From: Metaphire vulgaris | Lineage: Eukaryota; Annelida; Clitellata; Crassiclitellata; Megascolecidae | Reading direction: 5' to 3' | NCBI GenBank assembly: GCA_018105865.1 | Contig: CM030852.1 | Coordinates: 2,428,434-2,492,433, forward strand | Length of the DNA stretch: 64,000 nucleotides | Shown: positions 46,407 to 57,737 of the stretch, in pieces | How the letters are laid out: each line of letters starts with the position of its first letter | Numbering within the stretch: the first letter of the stretch is position 1 | Made by a program: the position numbers and the translations under genes | Notes under the pieces: generated by a model | What the model saw: only the letters and a program-made list of their open reading frames with translations | Told to the model about the DNA's origin: nothing | Databases searched by the model: none

Positions 46407-47628
46407 GCGTCACCATGCCGTAGGGGGGATAGTAGGCGGAGGAGGAGGAGGAGAAGGGGTTGTGGTGGAGGTAGGAAGATGGGGAGGCGGAGGGGGCGTA
46501 TCCGGGGTCGACCTTTTGGGTCAGCAGTGGACCCGGGTTGAACGGCGCCTTCTCGAGGAGCGTCAGGCTGACCGCCTCGACCATGGCGGAGGTGGAGGGG
46601 GAGCGGATGAGGTCGGACGTCGGCACGGACACTGCGGCCAGGAGTGGAACTGGAACGGGAGGGTGGGGAGGAGGAGCGGGGGTTTTTTCCAGGCTGGTGA
46701 AAAACCTTTCGATGTCATCGGAGGGCAGCAGCTGATGCTCGCCGTACAACTTCACGTCAAACGAATGACCATTGGTCAGTCCACGACCCAGATGACCATC
46801 ATCATCACCGCCACCACCACCAACTCCGCCTGCTCCTCCTCCTCCTCCTCTTCCTTCTCCCTTCAATACGAGACTTTCGGCGTATTTATCAAGCGCCGGT
46901 TTTTCTTCCACTCCAGCGGGACTCGGATGATTGACGTAAACGAGTCCTCCCTCCCCTCCTCCTCCTCCTCCTCCTCCTCCTTCTCCTCCTCCTCCCCCTT
47001 CGTCCAGCCTTCCTTCGATCTCGCATCCGGGGAACCGGTGGTCGTTGCCAAGGCAACGGCGAGAAGCGGCAAACAGAACCCTCGTTCCTGGAGTGGAGCA
47101 GACGTCGTCCGACGACGACGACGCAGAAGCCGTCTGCCGTCGGGTTTCCATGGCAACGTCGCCCATGGCAACGTCGCCTTCGTCGTTCCCGGCGACGTAA
47201 GGGGATGACGTCATCGACGGCGACACGTCGGCGGGGTTCGCCCGGTTCGCCGGTTCGTCCGAACCGGTTCGTTCCGCTAGAATCCGAACGTTCACGGAAT
47301 TCACCGAGCCGAAGAAGAACTCCGTTTCGTCGTCGTCGTCGTCGGCGGCGGCGGCGGAACCAGCTTCCGGTTCCATTTCCGTTTCCGGTTCATCGTTGTC
47401 GACACCGGAAGTCGCCGTCCCGTCGCACCTCCTCTCGTTCTCGCCGACTCTCTCGTCGATCCCGGAAGTGCGGCTGTGCGCGGCGGCGACGAACGTTTTC
47501 GGTCGAATGACGTCATCATGTCCGGCGTCGGACTCCTCCTCCTCCTCCCTCTCCACCGCCGATCCGTAACCGGAAACGAGTTTGTGCGGAAGGTGGGAGA
47601 GAAACTGTGTCGTTGCAGAGCTCTGCAT
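37872..47628 (-). CDS. GATA-type zinc finger transcription factor, GATA4/5/6 class, about 936 aa, 5 exons
   Basis: Exons in transcript order: 47628-45822, 44285-44017, 42852-42724, 40269-40164, 38371-37872; 2811 nt with consistent phases and a TGA stop. Two C-x2-C-x17-C-x2-C fingers: residues 623-647 (CANCG...[15 protein letters not shown]) and 703-727 ([15 protein letters not shown]...VCNAC), followed by the basic tail [19 protein letters not shown] on its own exon. RRMGLQC before finger 2, [13 protein letters not shown] and QTRKRK favour the GATA4/5/6 group over GATA1/2/3. The 600-residue N-terminal exon is rich in Ser, Gly, Glu/Asp and His (a His/Pro tract near the middle) and is much longer than in vertebrate GATA4/5/6. 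The fingers are 55 residues apart with the donor chosen here; an in-phase alternative donor after 44092 gives 30, near the canonical 29, and a 911-aa protein. It binds WGATAR sites in the nucleus. The ATG may not be the true first one. Confidence 0.9.
38538..38911 (+). repeat. Dispersed repeat, about 290-bp unit with repeated ends
   Basis: TTTGAAATTGGACAA...GCTACAGTAGG...AATTCAGAAGAGTGAT occurs at 38550 and again at 38841, so one unit plus its start is present. Inverse relative at 44452-44820. In GATA intron 4. Confidence 0.75.
38915..39125 (+). repeat. Degenerate minisatellite TTAGTCTTGGTCTA
   Basis: Ten or more diverged copies of a unit of about 18-20 bases in GATA intron 4, directly before the CpG island. 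Confidence 0.75.
39125..39385. promoter_or_regulatory. CpG island with two CCAAT boxes inside the last GATA intron
   Basis: A GC- and CpG-rich block stands out from AT-rich surroundings. It opens with a (GGC)n run at about 39134-39152 and carries AGCCAATCGG near 39230 and GACCAATCGG near 39264, spaced about 34 bases apart on +. It lies between GATA exons 4 and 5. Could be an alternative promoter or enhancer; no ORF with recognisable homology follows. Confidence 0.4.
39890..39969 (-). mobile_element. 80-bp TTAA element, copy 9
   Basis: Inverse orientation, near-consensus, in GATA intron 4. Confidence 0.85.
40447..40491. repeat. (TA)n microsatellite
   Basis: About 21 units, GATA intron 3. Confidence 0.9.
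40810..40862 (+). repeat. (GGA)n microsatellite
   Basis: About 17 units, GATA intron 3. Confidence 0.9.
41155..41230 (+). repeat. (GAGT)n(GA)n(GACA)n microsatellite
   Basis: Compound purine-rich run, GATA intron 3. Confidence 0.9.
41463..41740 (+). repeat. (CTGT)n(GA)n(CT)n compound microsatellite
   Basis: The GA-rich and CT-rich halves are complementary and could pair as a long hairpin. GATA intron 3. Confidence 0.95.
41796..41840. repeat. (TA)n microsatellite
   Basis: About 21 units, GATA intron 3. Confidence 0.9.
42258..42311. repeat. (TA)n microsatellite
   Basis: About 26 units, GATA intron 3. Confidence 0.9.
42675..42718 (-). repeat. (CA)n run at the donor of GATA exon 3
   Basis: On - the donor GTGAGA continues directly into about 21 CA units. 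Confidence 0.95.
42888..43213. mobile_element. CAGGGGCGTAGC element, copy 1
   Basis: CAGGGGCGTAGCGACGG ... CCTGGCTACGCCCCTG, with a (TCAA)n-rich insertion in its left half. Sits 35 bases upstream (on -) of the acceptor of GATA exon 3. Confidence 0.75.
43700..43950 (+). repeat. (GACA)n-rich tract and (CATA)n
   Basis: Imperfect GACA/GA runs to 43875 and seven CATA units at 43920-43948; GATA intron 2. Confidence 0.9.
44317..44402. mobile_element. GGGCTCATCCATATAGTACG element, short copy
   Basis: GGGCTCATCCATATAGTACG ... GTACAATATCGATGGACCC, 86 bp, 30 bases upstream (on -) of GATA exon 2. Confidence 0.65.
44452..44820 (-). repeat. Dispersed repeat, inverse copy of the unit at 38.5 kb
   Basis: Reverse complement of 38538-38911 including CTCATTATTTTTCGTGGCAT and GGGGACACAAGAATATG, with an extra 60 bases near the end. 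In GATA intron 1. Confidence 0.75.
44821..45013. mobile_element. CAGGGGCGGCGCTAG element, copy 1
   Basis: CAGGGGCGGCGCTAGGG ... CCAGCGCCGCCCCTG, 193 bp, 80-90 percent like the copy at 59370. In GATA intron 1. Flanking octamers do not match. Confidence 0.75.
45360..45490 (+). repeat. (CATT/CGTT)n and (AGTC)n
   Basis: Tetranucleotide-like runs in GATA intron 1. Confidence 0.8.
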
Positions 47629-47629
47629 T

Positions 47630-47645
47630 GGTTATATATACGCTT
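47630..47645 (-). promoter_or_regulatory. TATATATAAC stretch immediately upstream of the GATA ATG
   Basis: A TATA-like run sits within 15 bases of the ATG at 47628 on the minus strand. This is too close to serve as TATA box for that ATG, so either it is coincidental AT sequence or translation starts at a later ATG; an untranslated upstream exon is also possible. Confidence 0.25.
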
Positions 47646-48099
47646 ATTCGGACGAGAGTTAAGCTGCGTTCACAACGGTCGACGCGGCTGCTAATCAGGC
47701 GCAGGTCACACTGAACGATAGGCAGAAGAAAGAGAAATTCGCAGACGTTTTTTGAAATCGATGCTGACCAATGGGAAGGAAACAAAGGAGTAGTCAGTCA
47801 ACCTTCCAAACAAAACACACCAAAACAACAACTATCCAATCTAAGTTATTTCATAATATTATTGTTTATTAATCGCTGAAAATTAATTAGTACTCTGAAT
47901 GAAAAAACAACAAGAAATAATATCTGCCATGCATAGTTTACGTATGGCAAAATATTTAAAAATTCCAAAACCCTTTACGTTGGACCACTGAGACCCCAAT
48001 AAACAGTCTATTTTCAACGACAGTCATAAATGCATAGGCGTTTCATACACAGTGCTATTAGAGTTCAGATATGCTTGCATATTTATGTATACGCAATTG

Positions 48100-48122
48100 T
48101 ATATATATATTATATATATCCA

Positions 48123-48162
<40 letters not shown>

Positions 48163-48363
48163 CAATATTGGGGGGGAATGCTATAGGCATTTACAAAAAT
48201 GTAGCCTACTGTATACATCGGAAATTAATTTGACTGAATAAAATCTGGTAGGAAACAGCCAAGCTTTCCCGTCATGCTTGACGGACAAACAGTATAGTTT
48301 AGAGTTTAGTTTAAACGACAATTTATACAGCGCAGTAACAAAGTCAGAGGCTTAAGGCAAAAG

Positions 48364-48406
<43 letters not shown>
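48100..48406. repeat. Several (TA)n runs
   Basis: Runs at 48100-48119, 48127-48160 and 48366-48406, upstream of the GATA gene. Confidence 0.9.
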
Positions 48407-48412
<6 letters not shown>

Positions 48413-48742
48413 GTGGTCTTAGGAGTCAAGTATATCTTGACCGTTTTGAATTAAGTGAAAATAAGCGAAGTGCATGTGTAGCATTCGTTTGAGGATGAAA
48501 TGCGAGAAAAGATACTCTCGGACGAGGATCAGTTATCCAGATCTCAGTATCCGAAGCTGATCACCAGGATACAGCGAATATACAGTAAACGTTACAATCG
48601 CTAAAAGCAATGCATAGAAATTTGAAAATATATCACATGTAACATTATATACAGTATGCAACGCGACCTATCTGTCTGCCTGCGTGCCTGCCTGTCTCTC
48701 TGTCTGCTTGTCTGTATGGTTATGTGTCTGTCTCTATGTCTG

Positions 48743-49024
<282 letters not shown>

Positions 49025-49403
49025 AGGGCCGGCGCGTCTCTTCTGGGGGCCCCCTGCAACTTTTCGATATTATCGGTCTAACTATCCATATAGTCAACAT
49101 TTATATTTCTTCCTTAGTCCATGTTTAAGAAGTTAAAATCAATAAAAATAAGATAACATTTATTCACACAATTTAATATTTAATTCAAACTAGGAACACG
49201 GCACAATTTGTTCCTCGCCGAGAAAATTCCCGCTTCCTGCATGAAGTTAGACTCCATGGATGCATGCATGAGTGTCACCACGAAAGGCCATATTCCTCTC
49301 TGTTCTATAGCGCCTGCTTGTCAATTAAGGAGTTGAGTCGGTTGTAAGACGTCATTCTAGCTCTATCCAGGTCGTCAATCGTCATGCATGCGCTGTCCGT
49401 TGT

Positions 49404-49660
49404 TTAATCTAGACTCTGGACTCCGGGGGCTGGGGGCTGACAAGGCCGGGGAAGTCAACTAGGGGCTGCTGTTAGTTGATGTAGTATTCCAAAATTTCTG
49501 GGGGGAATTTGAAATTTCCGGAGGGAAAAAGGGCAATTCCCCTCCCCCGGAAACGGCCTAGATTAACCCCTTAACCGTGTATTTAACTGTAACTCAATGT
49601 AAAATGGACGGATATATCCGGGATCCCCATGCAGTTAAGGGGTTAATTAAACCCTGGTGC
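49404..49660. mobile_element. Inverted-repeat element, TTTAATCTAG family, copy 2 (interrupted)
   Basis: Same ends and the same AATTTGAAATTTCC core as the copy at 3.3 kb; its right end is split by the 80-bp TTAA element at 49563-49646. Confidence 0.75.
49563..49646 (-). mobile_element. 80-bp TTAA element, copy 10, nested in another repeat
   Basis: Inverse orientation, inserted at the TTAA of the CTAGATTAAACCC end of the element at 49404-49660. Two sister copies of the host repeat (3.3 and 62.9 kb) show the uninterrupted site. Confidence 0.85.
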
Positions 49661-50154
49661 TGCAGCTGTGTATGGACCGCTGACATCTCGTGGTCCTCCA
49701 GGGTCTTATACTCAAGTATTGCCAAGTGCAGAAACTTTGGCATGGTAGTTTCATTTTGTCTCACCAGACGGCTAGCAGCAGAAGCAGTAGGCCTATAATT
49801 ATAGGGCCTATACGGTATCCTGCTGTCTGTACACTTAACCTATTTTGATTTGGGAAATTTGTAATGTTTGACCCCGTACAGCTGCAAGTTTCACAATATG
49901 CAGACCATCGGAAATACAGTACTTTATGGTCAAGAGCAAGGTCAGTACCGGAAGTAGTTCTGCCTACTTTTAGCGGTAATAGTTGGAAAATTGCTATAAT
50001 TATTATTATAACCGGGTTTCTGCAGATGTATAGACCTACACACTGATTGTGCTATACAGTAATCACATATTAAACAATTCTTCAAATTAAAATAATTGGT
50101 TATACTTTATGGTCAAGAGCAAGGTCTTAGGTCAGTACCGGGAGTAGTTATGCC

Positions 50155-50299
50155 CAGTGGCGGTTCCAGGATTTCTTGGTGGGGGGGATGAAATGAATTC
50201 ATAGGAAGTTGGTGGGGGGATGAAAAGAGAAGGAAAAGAAATCAATAAACTTGATGTCGAAAAAGGCTGACAAAAGAAAAACGTAGTAGTAGTAGTAGG

Positions 50300-50340
<41 letters not shown>

Positions 50341-50566
50341 ATAGTAGTAGTAGTAGTAGTAGTAGTAGTTTTCCTCTGATTTTACTACACTTTTACCGAA
50401 AATAGGTTGACAAGCAAAAAAGGTCATCCGCAGTTTTTCCCCCGTAGTTTTACTAGACTTCTGCCTTCCCTCCCCCCAAGAAAATAGGTTTCACAAGTGA
50501 GAAAAAAGTCCGGAATTCCGGTGGGGGAATGCACCCCCACTCACCCCTCGCGTAGAACCGCCATTG
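50155..50566. mobile_element. CAGTGGCGGTTCCA hAT-like element, full copy with (TAG)n inside
   Basis: Ends CAGTGGCGGTTCCAGG and TAGAACCGCCATTG; flanks GTTATGCC/GTTATACC match at 7 of 8. A (TAG)n run of about 85 bases has grown inside at 50285-50370. Confidence 0.8.
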
Positions 50567-51224
50567 GTTATACCTATAGGAAATGCTTGGGGAAATTGTT
50601 ATAATTATAATTATTACAACCGGTTTCGTGCAGATGTGCACAGGACACGTTGATTGCGCCGCAGTAATCACACATTAAACAATTCTTCATATTAGAATAA
50701 TTGGCCATCTGAAAACGAAACTCCTCAAATCTCCGAGTCCGGGAGCTCCCCTGCGGTCGCAGGCAGTGCAGACCCCACGCGACGGTGTCCTGCCATAAAG
50801 TGACCTATAGGGCCTAGCCGAAAAATGTCCCGGCGGACATCTATAATTGCAACCACAAAGTGTCTCGTGGACGGTTCATATCATTATATAGCGCCATAAA
50901 ATCTACCTAGAAAATGTCCGGATTGCCAACAAGTGACCGGTTCATTCTAACAACATAATCCGTGACAAATGTCAACGTTAAAGAGACCATGTAGGCAAAG
51001 CACTGGGCTGTTCGTGCAGATTCGATCATTGGACCGTTAGGTTAGGTTAAAAAGTCAATTTATATAGCGCAAAAACCATGAACTCAAGAGTCAAACGCTA
51101 TAGAGCGCTTTACACTAATGCAGGGAAACCGTTGCTCTTCATGATGATGTTCCTCAGTGAGCTTCAAGATGTCGTTCATGATCATGCATCTAAACACGCC
51201 TATTCCGATCAAGCAGTGTAAGAT

Positions 51225-51440
51225 GCATGGTAAAGCATTGATTGACAAGCCGCATAGAGGATGTTGAGGAATGGCTTAAGAGAAACAGACTGACAATTAA
51301 CATTGGAAAGGCTGAGATGATTTTGTCTTGGAAGAAGGGGACAAGTCGCGAAATCTGCACCGAAAAAGATAAATGTCGGTCTGGCACCGTCCGGGATCTT
51401 GGAATAATGCTTGATAAAGAACTGACCATGTGTTAAGACT
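51225..51440 (+). pseudogene. LINE reverse-transcriptase thumb remnant
   Basis: Frame reads IEDVEEWLKRNRLTINIGKA then EM and VRDLGIMLDKEL, matching the reverse-transcriptase LxxWxxxNxLxLNxxKTE ... LGxxLDxxL block. Isolated fragment, with a stop right after. Confidence 0.7.
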
Positions 51441-51471
51441 GATAGCCTTAATCGAATGCACTTACAAACAT

Positions 51472-51682
51472 CAGGGGCGTAGCCAGGAATTTGATTTGGG
51501 AGGGTATAAAATTTAATATTTTGTGTTTTTGATAATTTCTTAACTATAAACCACATAAACCATATAAACCACATATAACCTCATGTAGGCTAAATCACAT
51601 AACAAACTTTAAATTAGACTGATTTTGGGGGGTGTATATACCGATATACTCCCCCCACCCCACCCCCGTCGCTACGCCCCTG
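51472..51682. mobile_element. CAGGGGCGTAGC hAT-like element, copy 2
   Basis: Inverse copy of the element at 42888; flanks ACAAACAT/ACAAATAT match at 7 of 8. Inserted next to a LINE fragment. Confidence 0.75.
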
Positions 51683-52119
51683 ACAAATATAGGCTTACGT
51701 GTCTGATAACCCAATAACGCTACGCAAGGAAACGTTTTAGGAAAATGCATCTCGAAGACTGAAGAATTAGACAAAGGAATAAAATTTGTCTTCGAGAAAA
51801 AAGAGATTATAATAAATAGGCGATCACCGGTATTTTTTATCAGAACTGTTTATAGCGGCGTAGACAGGACAAATGGCGATTGACTCTTGTCGTCACAAGG
51901 GCGCATCCAGGAATTGTATCTCCTGTGTCGTGTTCTGACCTCTGACCCTACTATTTAAAAACCCACCTCTCCCCCTACACGCTCTCTCCATTCTGAGTAA
52001 CCTGCAAGCTCTGGATGACCCAAAGCCGCAGACATATAATCCGTCGAATACTCCGTCGAATACTTGTAGATATATCTGTTATCTGACGCCTCTCTATTTT
52101 GGGCTGCTATCGGGCAGAA

Positions 52120-52156
<37 letters not shown>

Positions 52157-52280
52157 TGGTCTTCGATGCCCCGTGTCATCACCCTGGCAAATCCACCCAA
52201 TATCTCCACCTACCCCTTCCTCTCCCTCTCACCAGTCTCCGACCTTAGTACCTCGCTTGATTATTATCGCGGCCTACAGG

Positions 52281-52339
<59 letters not shown>

Positions 52340-52340
52340 A
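52120..52340 (+). repeat. (GA)n runs
   Basis: Runs at 52120-52152 and 52283-52337. Confidence 0.9.
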
Positions 52341-52429
52341 GCGAAGATAAGACAAGAAGATGAAATCTGGCGCAACCACCAAAAGGGGGATCTGCGCCGG
52401 AGATTAAGTATAAAAGCGATAAGCATCAT

Positions 52430-53100
52430 CATCATCGGCAGCAGCAGCAGCAGCAGCATCCTCACCACTTCTTATCTTTTCGTCGGATGTAGCAGCAGCA
52501 GCAGCAGCAGCAACAGCAACAGCAGCAGCAGACGACCGGAGTTCTTTCGAAGGAGCCTCTCTGTTACGTCACCGTGACGTCACTTTCGACGACGAGGATT
52601 ACCGACGACGACGACCGTGAACATGCCGAGACCGTGCAACGGCGAAGACGCTCGGACGCGGATCGATTTGATTTTCGAAAGGTCGAGAAAAAGACGGCGA
52701 AAGAAGAGTGCAGGAGTGAAAAAAGAGTGAAAGAGTGCAGCGAACGCACTCTTCGAGGCAGAATCGACAAGTGCACGCACGGCGCTTCGTTCTAGGCCCT
52801 TCGTAGTTCGGTCGCCGGCCGCAAGAGGCGCTCTACTCGGCAGCCATGACTGACATATGCACTCCCCCTTCGTCTCCCTCTCCCCACCCCTCCTCCTCCC
52901 CTCCTTCTCTACCTCCTCCTCCTCTTCCTCCTCCTCTTTCTCCTCCTCCACAGTCGCCGACGTCTCCGTGGCGGACATCGCTTCCTGCGGTCGTTTCTCT
53001 CCGTCCTTCCCTCTCTCCCTCCCTCCCTCCCTCTTCTGTATCCGTCTGTCTGTTCGTCTGTCTGTCTGTCTGTTTGTCTGTTCGTCCGTCCATCTGCGAG
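52430..53100. promoter_or_regulatory. CpG-rich block with tandem CRE motifs, possible promoter or 5' exon
   Basis: A GC-rich island 5 kb upstream of the GATA ATG. It holds (CAG)n runs at 52439-52458 and 52492-52532, TTACGTCA at 52564-52571 and the full CRE palindrome TGACGTCA at 52575-52582. Open frames on both strands are compositionally biased (Ser/Pro versus Glu/Arg) and match no family I recognise. It could hold a distal GATA promoter with a non-coding exon, or the start of an unrecognised gene. Confidence 0.35.
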
Positions 53101-53752
53101 CGACATACGGTTGATTTCTCAGCAGTCGCTCGATCTAGATTAAGTCAATAGACGTTCGAGAGAAATGGGGGCGGAGGACCGAGTGGGGGAGGGAGGGAGG
53201 AAGGAAGGCACGTGGGGGGAGCTCACACAGATGCCACCCACATTCTGGCCCCTAGCACTGCCACACGGCCTGACCTTCGACTAGGGGCCAACCACCCCCT
53301 CCCCCCTTCCCCCACGCCAACATAACGCAATTTATATGACGCAAAATTATCATTAAGGCGGAAAATGAAGGAGGAGGAGGAGGAGGAGGAGGAGGAGGAG
53401 GGGAGGGAGGATGGCCATGGCTTTCAGTCGTCGTCGTCGTCTGTCAACAACCTGTCAGATGAAGACCGAAAGGCGGGAACGTCATTGCCTCTCGTCTGTC
53501 ACTCAAACGCAGACGGAGAACCGACGGCCAGTAAATCATCTCGCAGCGCCGCCTGTCGGTCGTCGTCGTCGGCGGCGGCGGCAGACGACGGAGACGCCGT
53601 CCTGCCCTGCTGCCCATCCCACCTCCCTCCCTCCCTCCCTGCCTTCCACCGAGAGGGACGATTTTCCCGGGGTTGGGCAGCAGAGGGTGCGGGAGACCGA
53701 TCTCTGGTCCCAGAGCACGGAGGGAAAAGGTTTCCTCTTAAAATAGAAGCCG

Positions 53753-53832
53753 TTAACCTCTTAACTGGGAATCCCGGATATATCCGTCCATTTTACATTG
53801 AGTTACAGTTAAATACCCAGCTAAGGGGTTAA
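53753..53832 (+). mobile_element. 80-bp TTAA element, copy 11
   Basis: TTAA CCTCTTAACTGGGAATCCCGG ... CCAGCTAAGGGG TTAA; followed directly by a (TA)n run. Confidence 0.8.

Positions 53833-53835
<3 letters not shown>

Positions 53836-53892
<57 letters not shown>
53836..53892. repeat. (TA)n microsatellite
   Basis: About 27 units beginning 4 bases after a TTAA element. Confidence 0.9.
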
Positions 53893-53895
<3 letters not shown>

Positions 53896-54573
53896 GGTCA
53901 CGTGATAAGGAAAACGGTTATAAACCTATACATAGTGCGTTTGAATAAAGTGAGGTGTCTCACACACCCAGCGCTATATAATCTAATCAAATGGCCGATT
54001 GGACTGTAGTGTCATTAGTGCCTAGAAGTGAGCAATAAAAATCTGTCAATGTTTTATTGAAACGAAAGAATTAATGACCGAATATGTGAAACAGGAACAA
54101 CGCATATAAGTAAAAGTAATTCATAATGACATTGCGTCCCAATGTAAGCAGCTTACTGTATAGTAGAATTGCCAATAAATAGGCGCTAATGTTCTTTCTG
54201 TTTTACCAGCATAACGGCGCTATACAAATCTCGCCATTGCGTTGCATTGCCGATGCACGGCTATACGTTTTTCACAAACGTCCCGGATGTAGAATCTGGT
54301 GCCCTGCTGCAGCGCCACTGCTAACAGCGGTGTCAATCGAACATAAACAAAACACCAGGGAACCATCAAAGATGTTTACATCGGGGTCGAAATGTTGCGG
54401 CTGTGACTTGGGGTGGGGGCGATGGGAGGTGGGGTTGGGGGCAAAGGGAAGCGTCAAGGAGCAACTGAGGGGGCTTACTGACAACACGGACTCTCATTGA
54501 TATTGTAATCGGAGATTTACATGCATAAACAATGGCTCTAGCCTATATAAACTGAAATCATAAATTATATATA

Positions 54574-54584
54574 ATATATATACA

Positions 54585-54628
<44 letters not shown>

Positions 54629-54831
54629 CCTATACAGTATATATTTTGTCGGATGGGTTTCATGCAGCGAATCTATGCTTCATGCTTGCATAGATATACC
54701 ATATAATCATATATATGTACACGGATCGTTCGGATTCATGTATCTACGCTATCTGTCATTCTCTATGCAGAGCTTCGAAAAGATATATATGCGCTAAATG
54801 AAGCGGCAGTATACGTCACTACATTTCAGCC

Positions 54832-54865
<34 letters not shown>

Positions 54866-54883
54866 GCATCATATATATATATG

Positions 54884-54927
<44 letters not shown>
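54574..54927. repeat. (TA)n runs
   Basis: Runs at 54574-54627, 54834-54866 and 54890-54926, with a duplicated ATATATGCATCATATATAT patch between them. Confidence 0.9.
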
Positions 54928-54928
<1 letters not shown>

Positions 54929-55648
54929 ATCCATATAAGATTTCTGTTTTAAATATAATCAAAATCGTTTGTGCTTAGCCTAAATTTTTAACATTTATTT
55001 GATAGTCCGACTAACTCGTATCACATGCATAGCATTAGGGCCTAGGCCTAATAATTAGGCCTAATTATTAGGCTGTTGTGCATAAGTTTGTGCATTTTTT
55101 GTGCACAGGTAAGCATACAAAATTTCCTTGAATAGGATTTTGAAAAAATTCTTAAGAACGGGCAAGACGTTTCTTTCAAATCTTAATCATTTCCGTAAAT
55201 TAAAAAATCCCCCAGTTCGATAATATCATTGCCTATATCCCTATCTTTGACGGGTCATACAACACTGGTCAACACTGAAAATATTACCGAGTTTAACAGG
55301 ACATAGGCCTATAGGCCTAATCATAGACTTTGAAAATCGGATCACATTTGCCAAAGTTATGGACAGGTGGCATGTTTTTTTATTGGCTCACAGTGTATAT
55401 CTGAATGCATCATAGGTGTTTTATTTAAAAACCTTAGCAGCCGATAGCCCAGGTTTTTCGCGGGAAATGTTTGCAGAGTTATAGGCCTATAGCCGTTTAA
55501 CGGTGTCGGCGTGCCAAGTAAAGAGACTATTCAGATACCGTTAAGAGCCACAAGCATGTGGAATTTCTCTTAAAGTTTTCAAACCACGATTACAATTTCA
55601 AAGTTGGAAGCTAAAGAGAATAGAATAAATTTAAATTTGAATCATTCG

Positions 55649-55965
55649 CAGTGGCGGTTCCAGGACTTCTGGGTGGGGGATGAAATGAAATGAATTCATT
55701 GGATGTTGAGGGGGGTGAAAAGAGAAGAAAAAATCAATCAACTTTGCCGAAAAGGCTGACAACAGGGAATTTGTCCATAATTCATTTTTACTACACATTT
55801 ACTGAAAAATATGTTGACAAGCAAAAAAGGTCATCCGCAGTTTTACTAGACTATTAGCCAAAAAATAAGTTTCACAAGCGAAAAAAAGTCCGGGCGTCTT
55901 GTGGGGAGGGGGGGGGGGTCCGGGGGGTGCATCACCACTCATCCCCCCACGTGGAACCGCCACTG
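55649..55965. mobile_element. CAGTGGCGGTTCCA hAT-like element, full copy
   Basis: Ends CAGTGGCGGTTCCAGG and GTGGAACCGCCACTG; flanks ATCATTCG/ATAATTCG match at 7 of 8; body with GAAATGAATTCATTGGA and GACAAGCAAAAAAGGTCATC. Confidence 0.8.
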
Positions 55966-56023
55966 ATAATTCGTCAAAGAATTTAGAAAACAAAGCAAGA
56001 TCAACATCGCATATCAATGTGAC

Positions 56024-56067
<44 letters not shown>

Positions 56068-56085
56068 TGATAATGATGATGATGT

Positions 56086-56127
<42 letters not shown>
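56024..56127 (+). repeat. (AAT)n(GAT)n microsatellite
   Basis: About 14 AAT then about 20 GAT units. Confidence 0.9.
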
Positions 56128-57654
56128 CAGCTGCATCTATAGTACTACAGATCTTCAATCCCAAACAGGCGCTATATAAATACAAAGTACAATTAAGTTG
56201 CACACTTGTGCACACGGGATCTTATGCATCGCGTTTTTCATTAATGGCCATCAGCACGTTTCTTTTCAGACGAATAAATCATTATTTTATAATAATTCCT
56301 AGAATTATGGCAGAAGTCAAATTAATTAGTAGACGGCGTCTTGATGCATAGATTTGTACAGTAAATGCGAGGAAATACAAAATTTTTTTACCTCGGATTA
56401 ATCCACGGATGTACGCCAGGAACACATTAAGAATCAATCTATCTGCAATTCTGCATGGCTTATGTAATATAGTTGTGTACAAATACTTCTGCAGTTATAT
56501 TTCTGCGTCACAGTGCAAGTGACGGTCTCAAAAGCATAAAGACATCCACAAGAGCATAAACACACACACACACAGACACACAGACAGACAGACACACCGA
56601 GGCCCATTACGTCGACCACATGCGAGTTCTATGACGTCACAGGTGGTTGACCCAGATCTCGCCCACGGGACAACACCAGGTCGTTCCATCTGTACCAGGT
56701 ACGGTGCTTTGAAGTACAACTCGGGACTAGATTTCAAGTGTGTTTGTGTGTGTGTGTGTGTGTGTACATGCTTTCGTCATTGAGTGAGTGAGTGAGTCAG
56801 TCAGTCAGTCAGTGAGTCAGTAAGTCCGTCAATCAGTCGGTAAGTCAGTCAGTCAGTAACTCAGTCATCGGATCAGTTCGTCGGTCTGCAGTCCGTCTGT
56901 CCGTCTGTCTGTCTGTGTGCGCCTCTCGTTGTTTTAGCAATTAACGTGATTGCCATGATACTGGAGATGACGTGTAGTTGTCAGTGTGCTTGACAGTGTC
57001 TTTGTGGGTCTGTTTGTCACCGTTGAAATATATAAGATAGTCTCATTGACGGCAGAAATGCATGGTATCATTCTCTCGTCAAACTATCCCGAAGATCAAT
57101 CGTTTCCACCTGATTACCTGATTATAGGTCCATCTCAATGAGAATGTATCAATTTCCTGATGAATTTATGTAGCGCATTTCAGACGCTCTCATTTTCACT
57201 GAGGATAAATGAATATCATTCCGAATTTCCGACCGCGTCATATACTCGTGAGCGATTGAGTGAGCGATTGAAAGAGTGAGTGAGTGAGCGATTGAGTGAG
57301 CGATTGAGTGAGTGAGTGAGTGAGTGAGTGAGTGCGTGAGTGACTTGTCTTATGTAAAATCTCGGATTCCTTGCAATTGAATCAGCGTTCATCGCATCTA
57401 TTTATCATTCTCTGCTGCAGATTCCTTGTTATACATCCTTCCCTCCCTCTCCTTCTCCTCTTTCATTCGGTCACCTTCTTCTCCCTCTTCGCCTCATCCT
57501 ATTGCGGCTTCTTCCTCTTTCCAATCCAAAAAGTAATTCGCCTCATGCATATATATATATATATATATACATATTAAATATATATATACATATTATATAT
57601 AAATATATATATTCAGTTATATATGCTATATATAAAGTATACATATTGTATGTA

Positions 57655-57656
57655 CA

Positions 57657-57736
<80 letters not shown>

Positions 57737-57737
57737 C
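57655..57737. repeat. (TA)n(GA)n microsatellite
   Basis: TA run followed directly by GA run; shorter TA runs from 57548. Confidence 0.9.

Noticed and set aside
46195..47208. A 337-codon frame on + antisense to the GATA N-terminal exon
   Set aside because: Gly/Arg/Val/Ser-rich shadow of the coding exon; no splice context or family match, while the minus-strand frame joins two GATA fingers.
52580..53151. Ser/Pro-rich and Glu/Arg-rich frames on both strands
   Set aside because: Composition-driven, mutually antisense, no recognisable family; kept only as a possible regulatory island.
53365..53832. 155-codon frame beginning with poly-Glu
   Set aside because: Starts in a (GGA)n run and runs into a TTAA transposable element; no homology seen.
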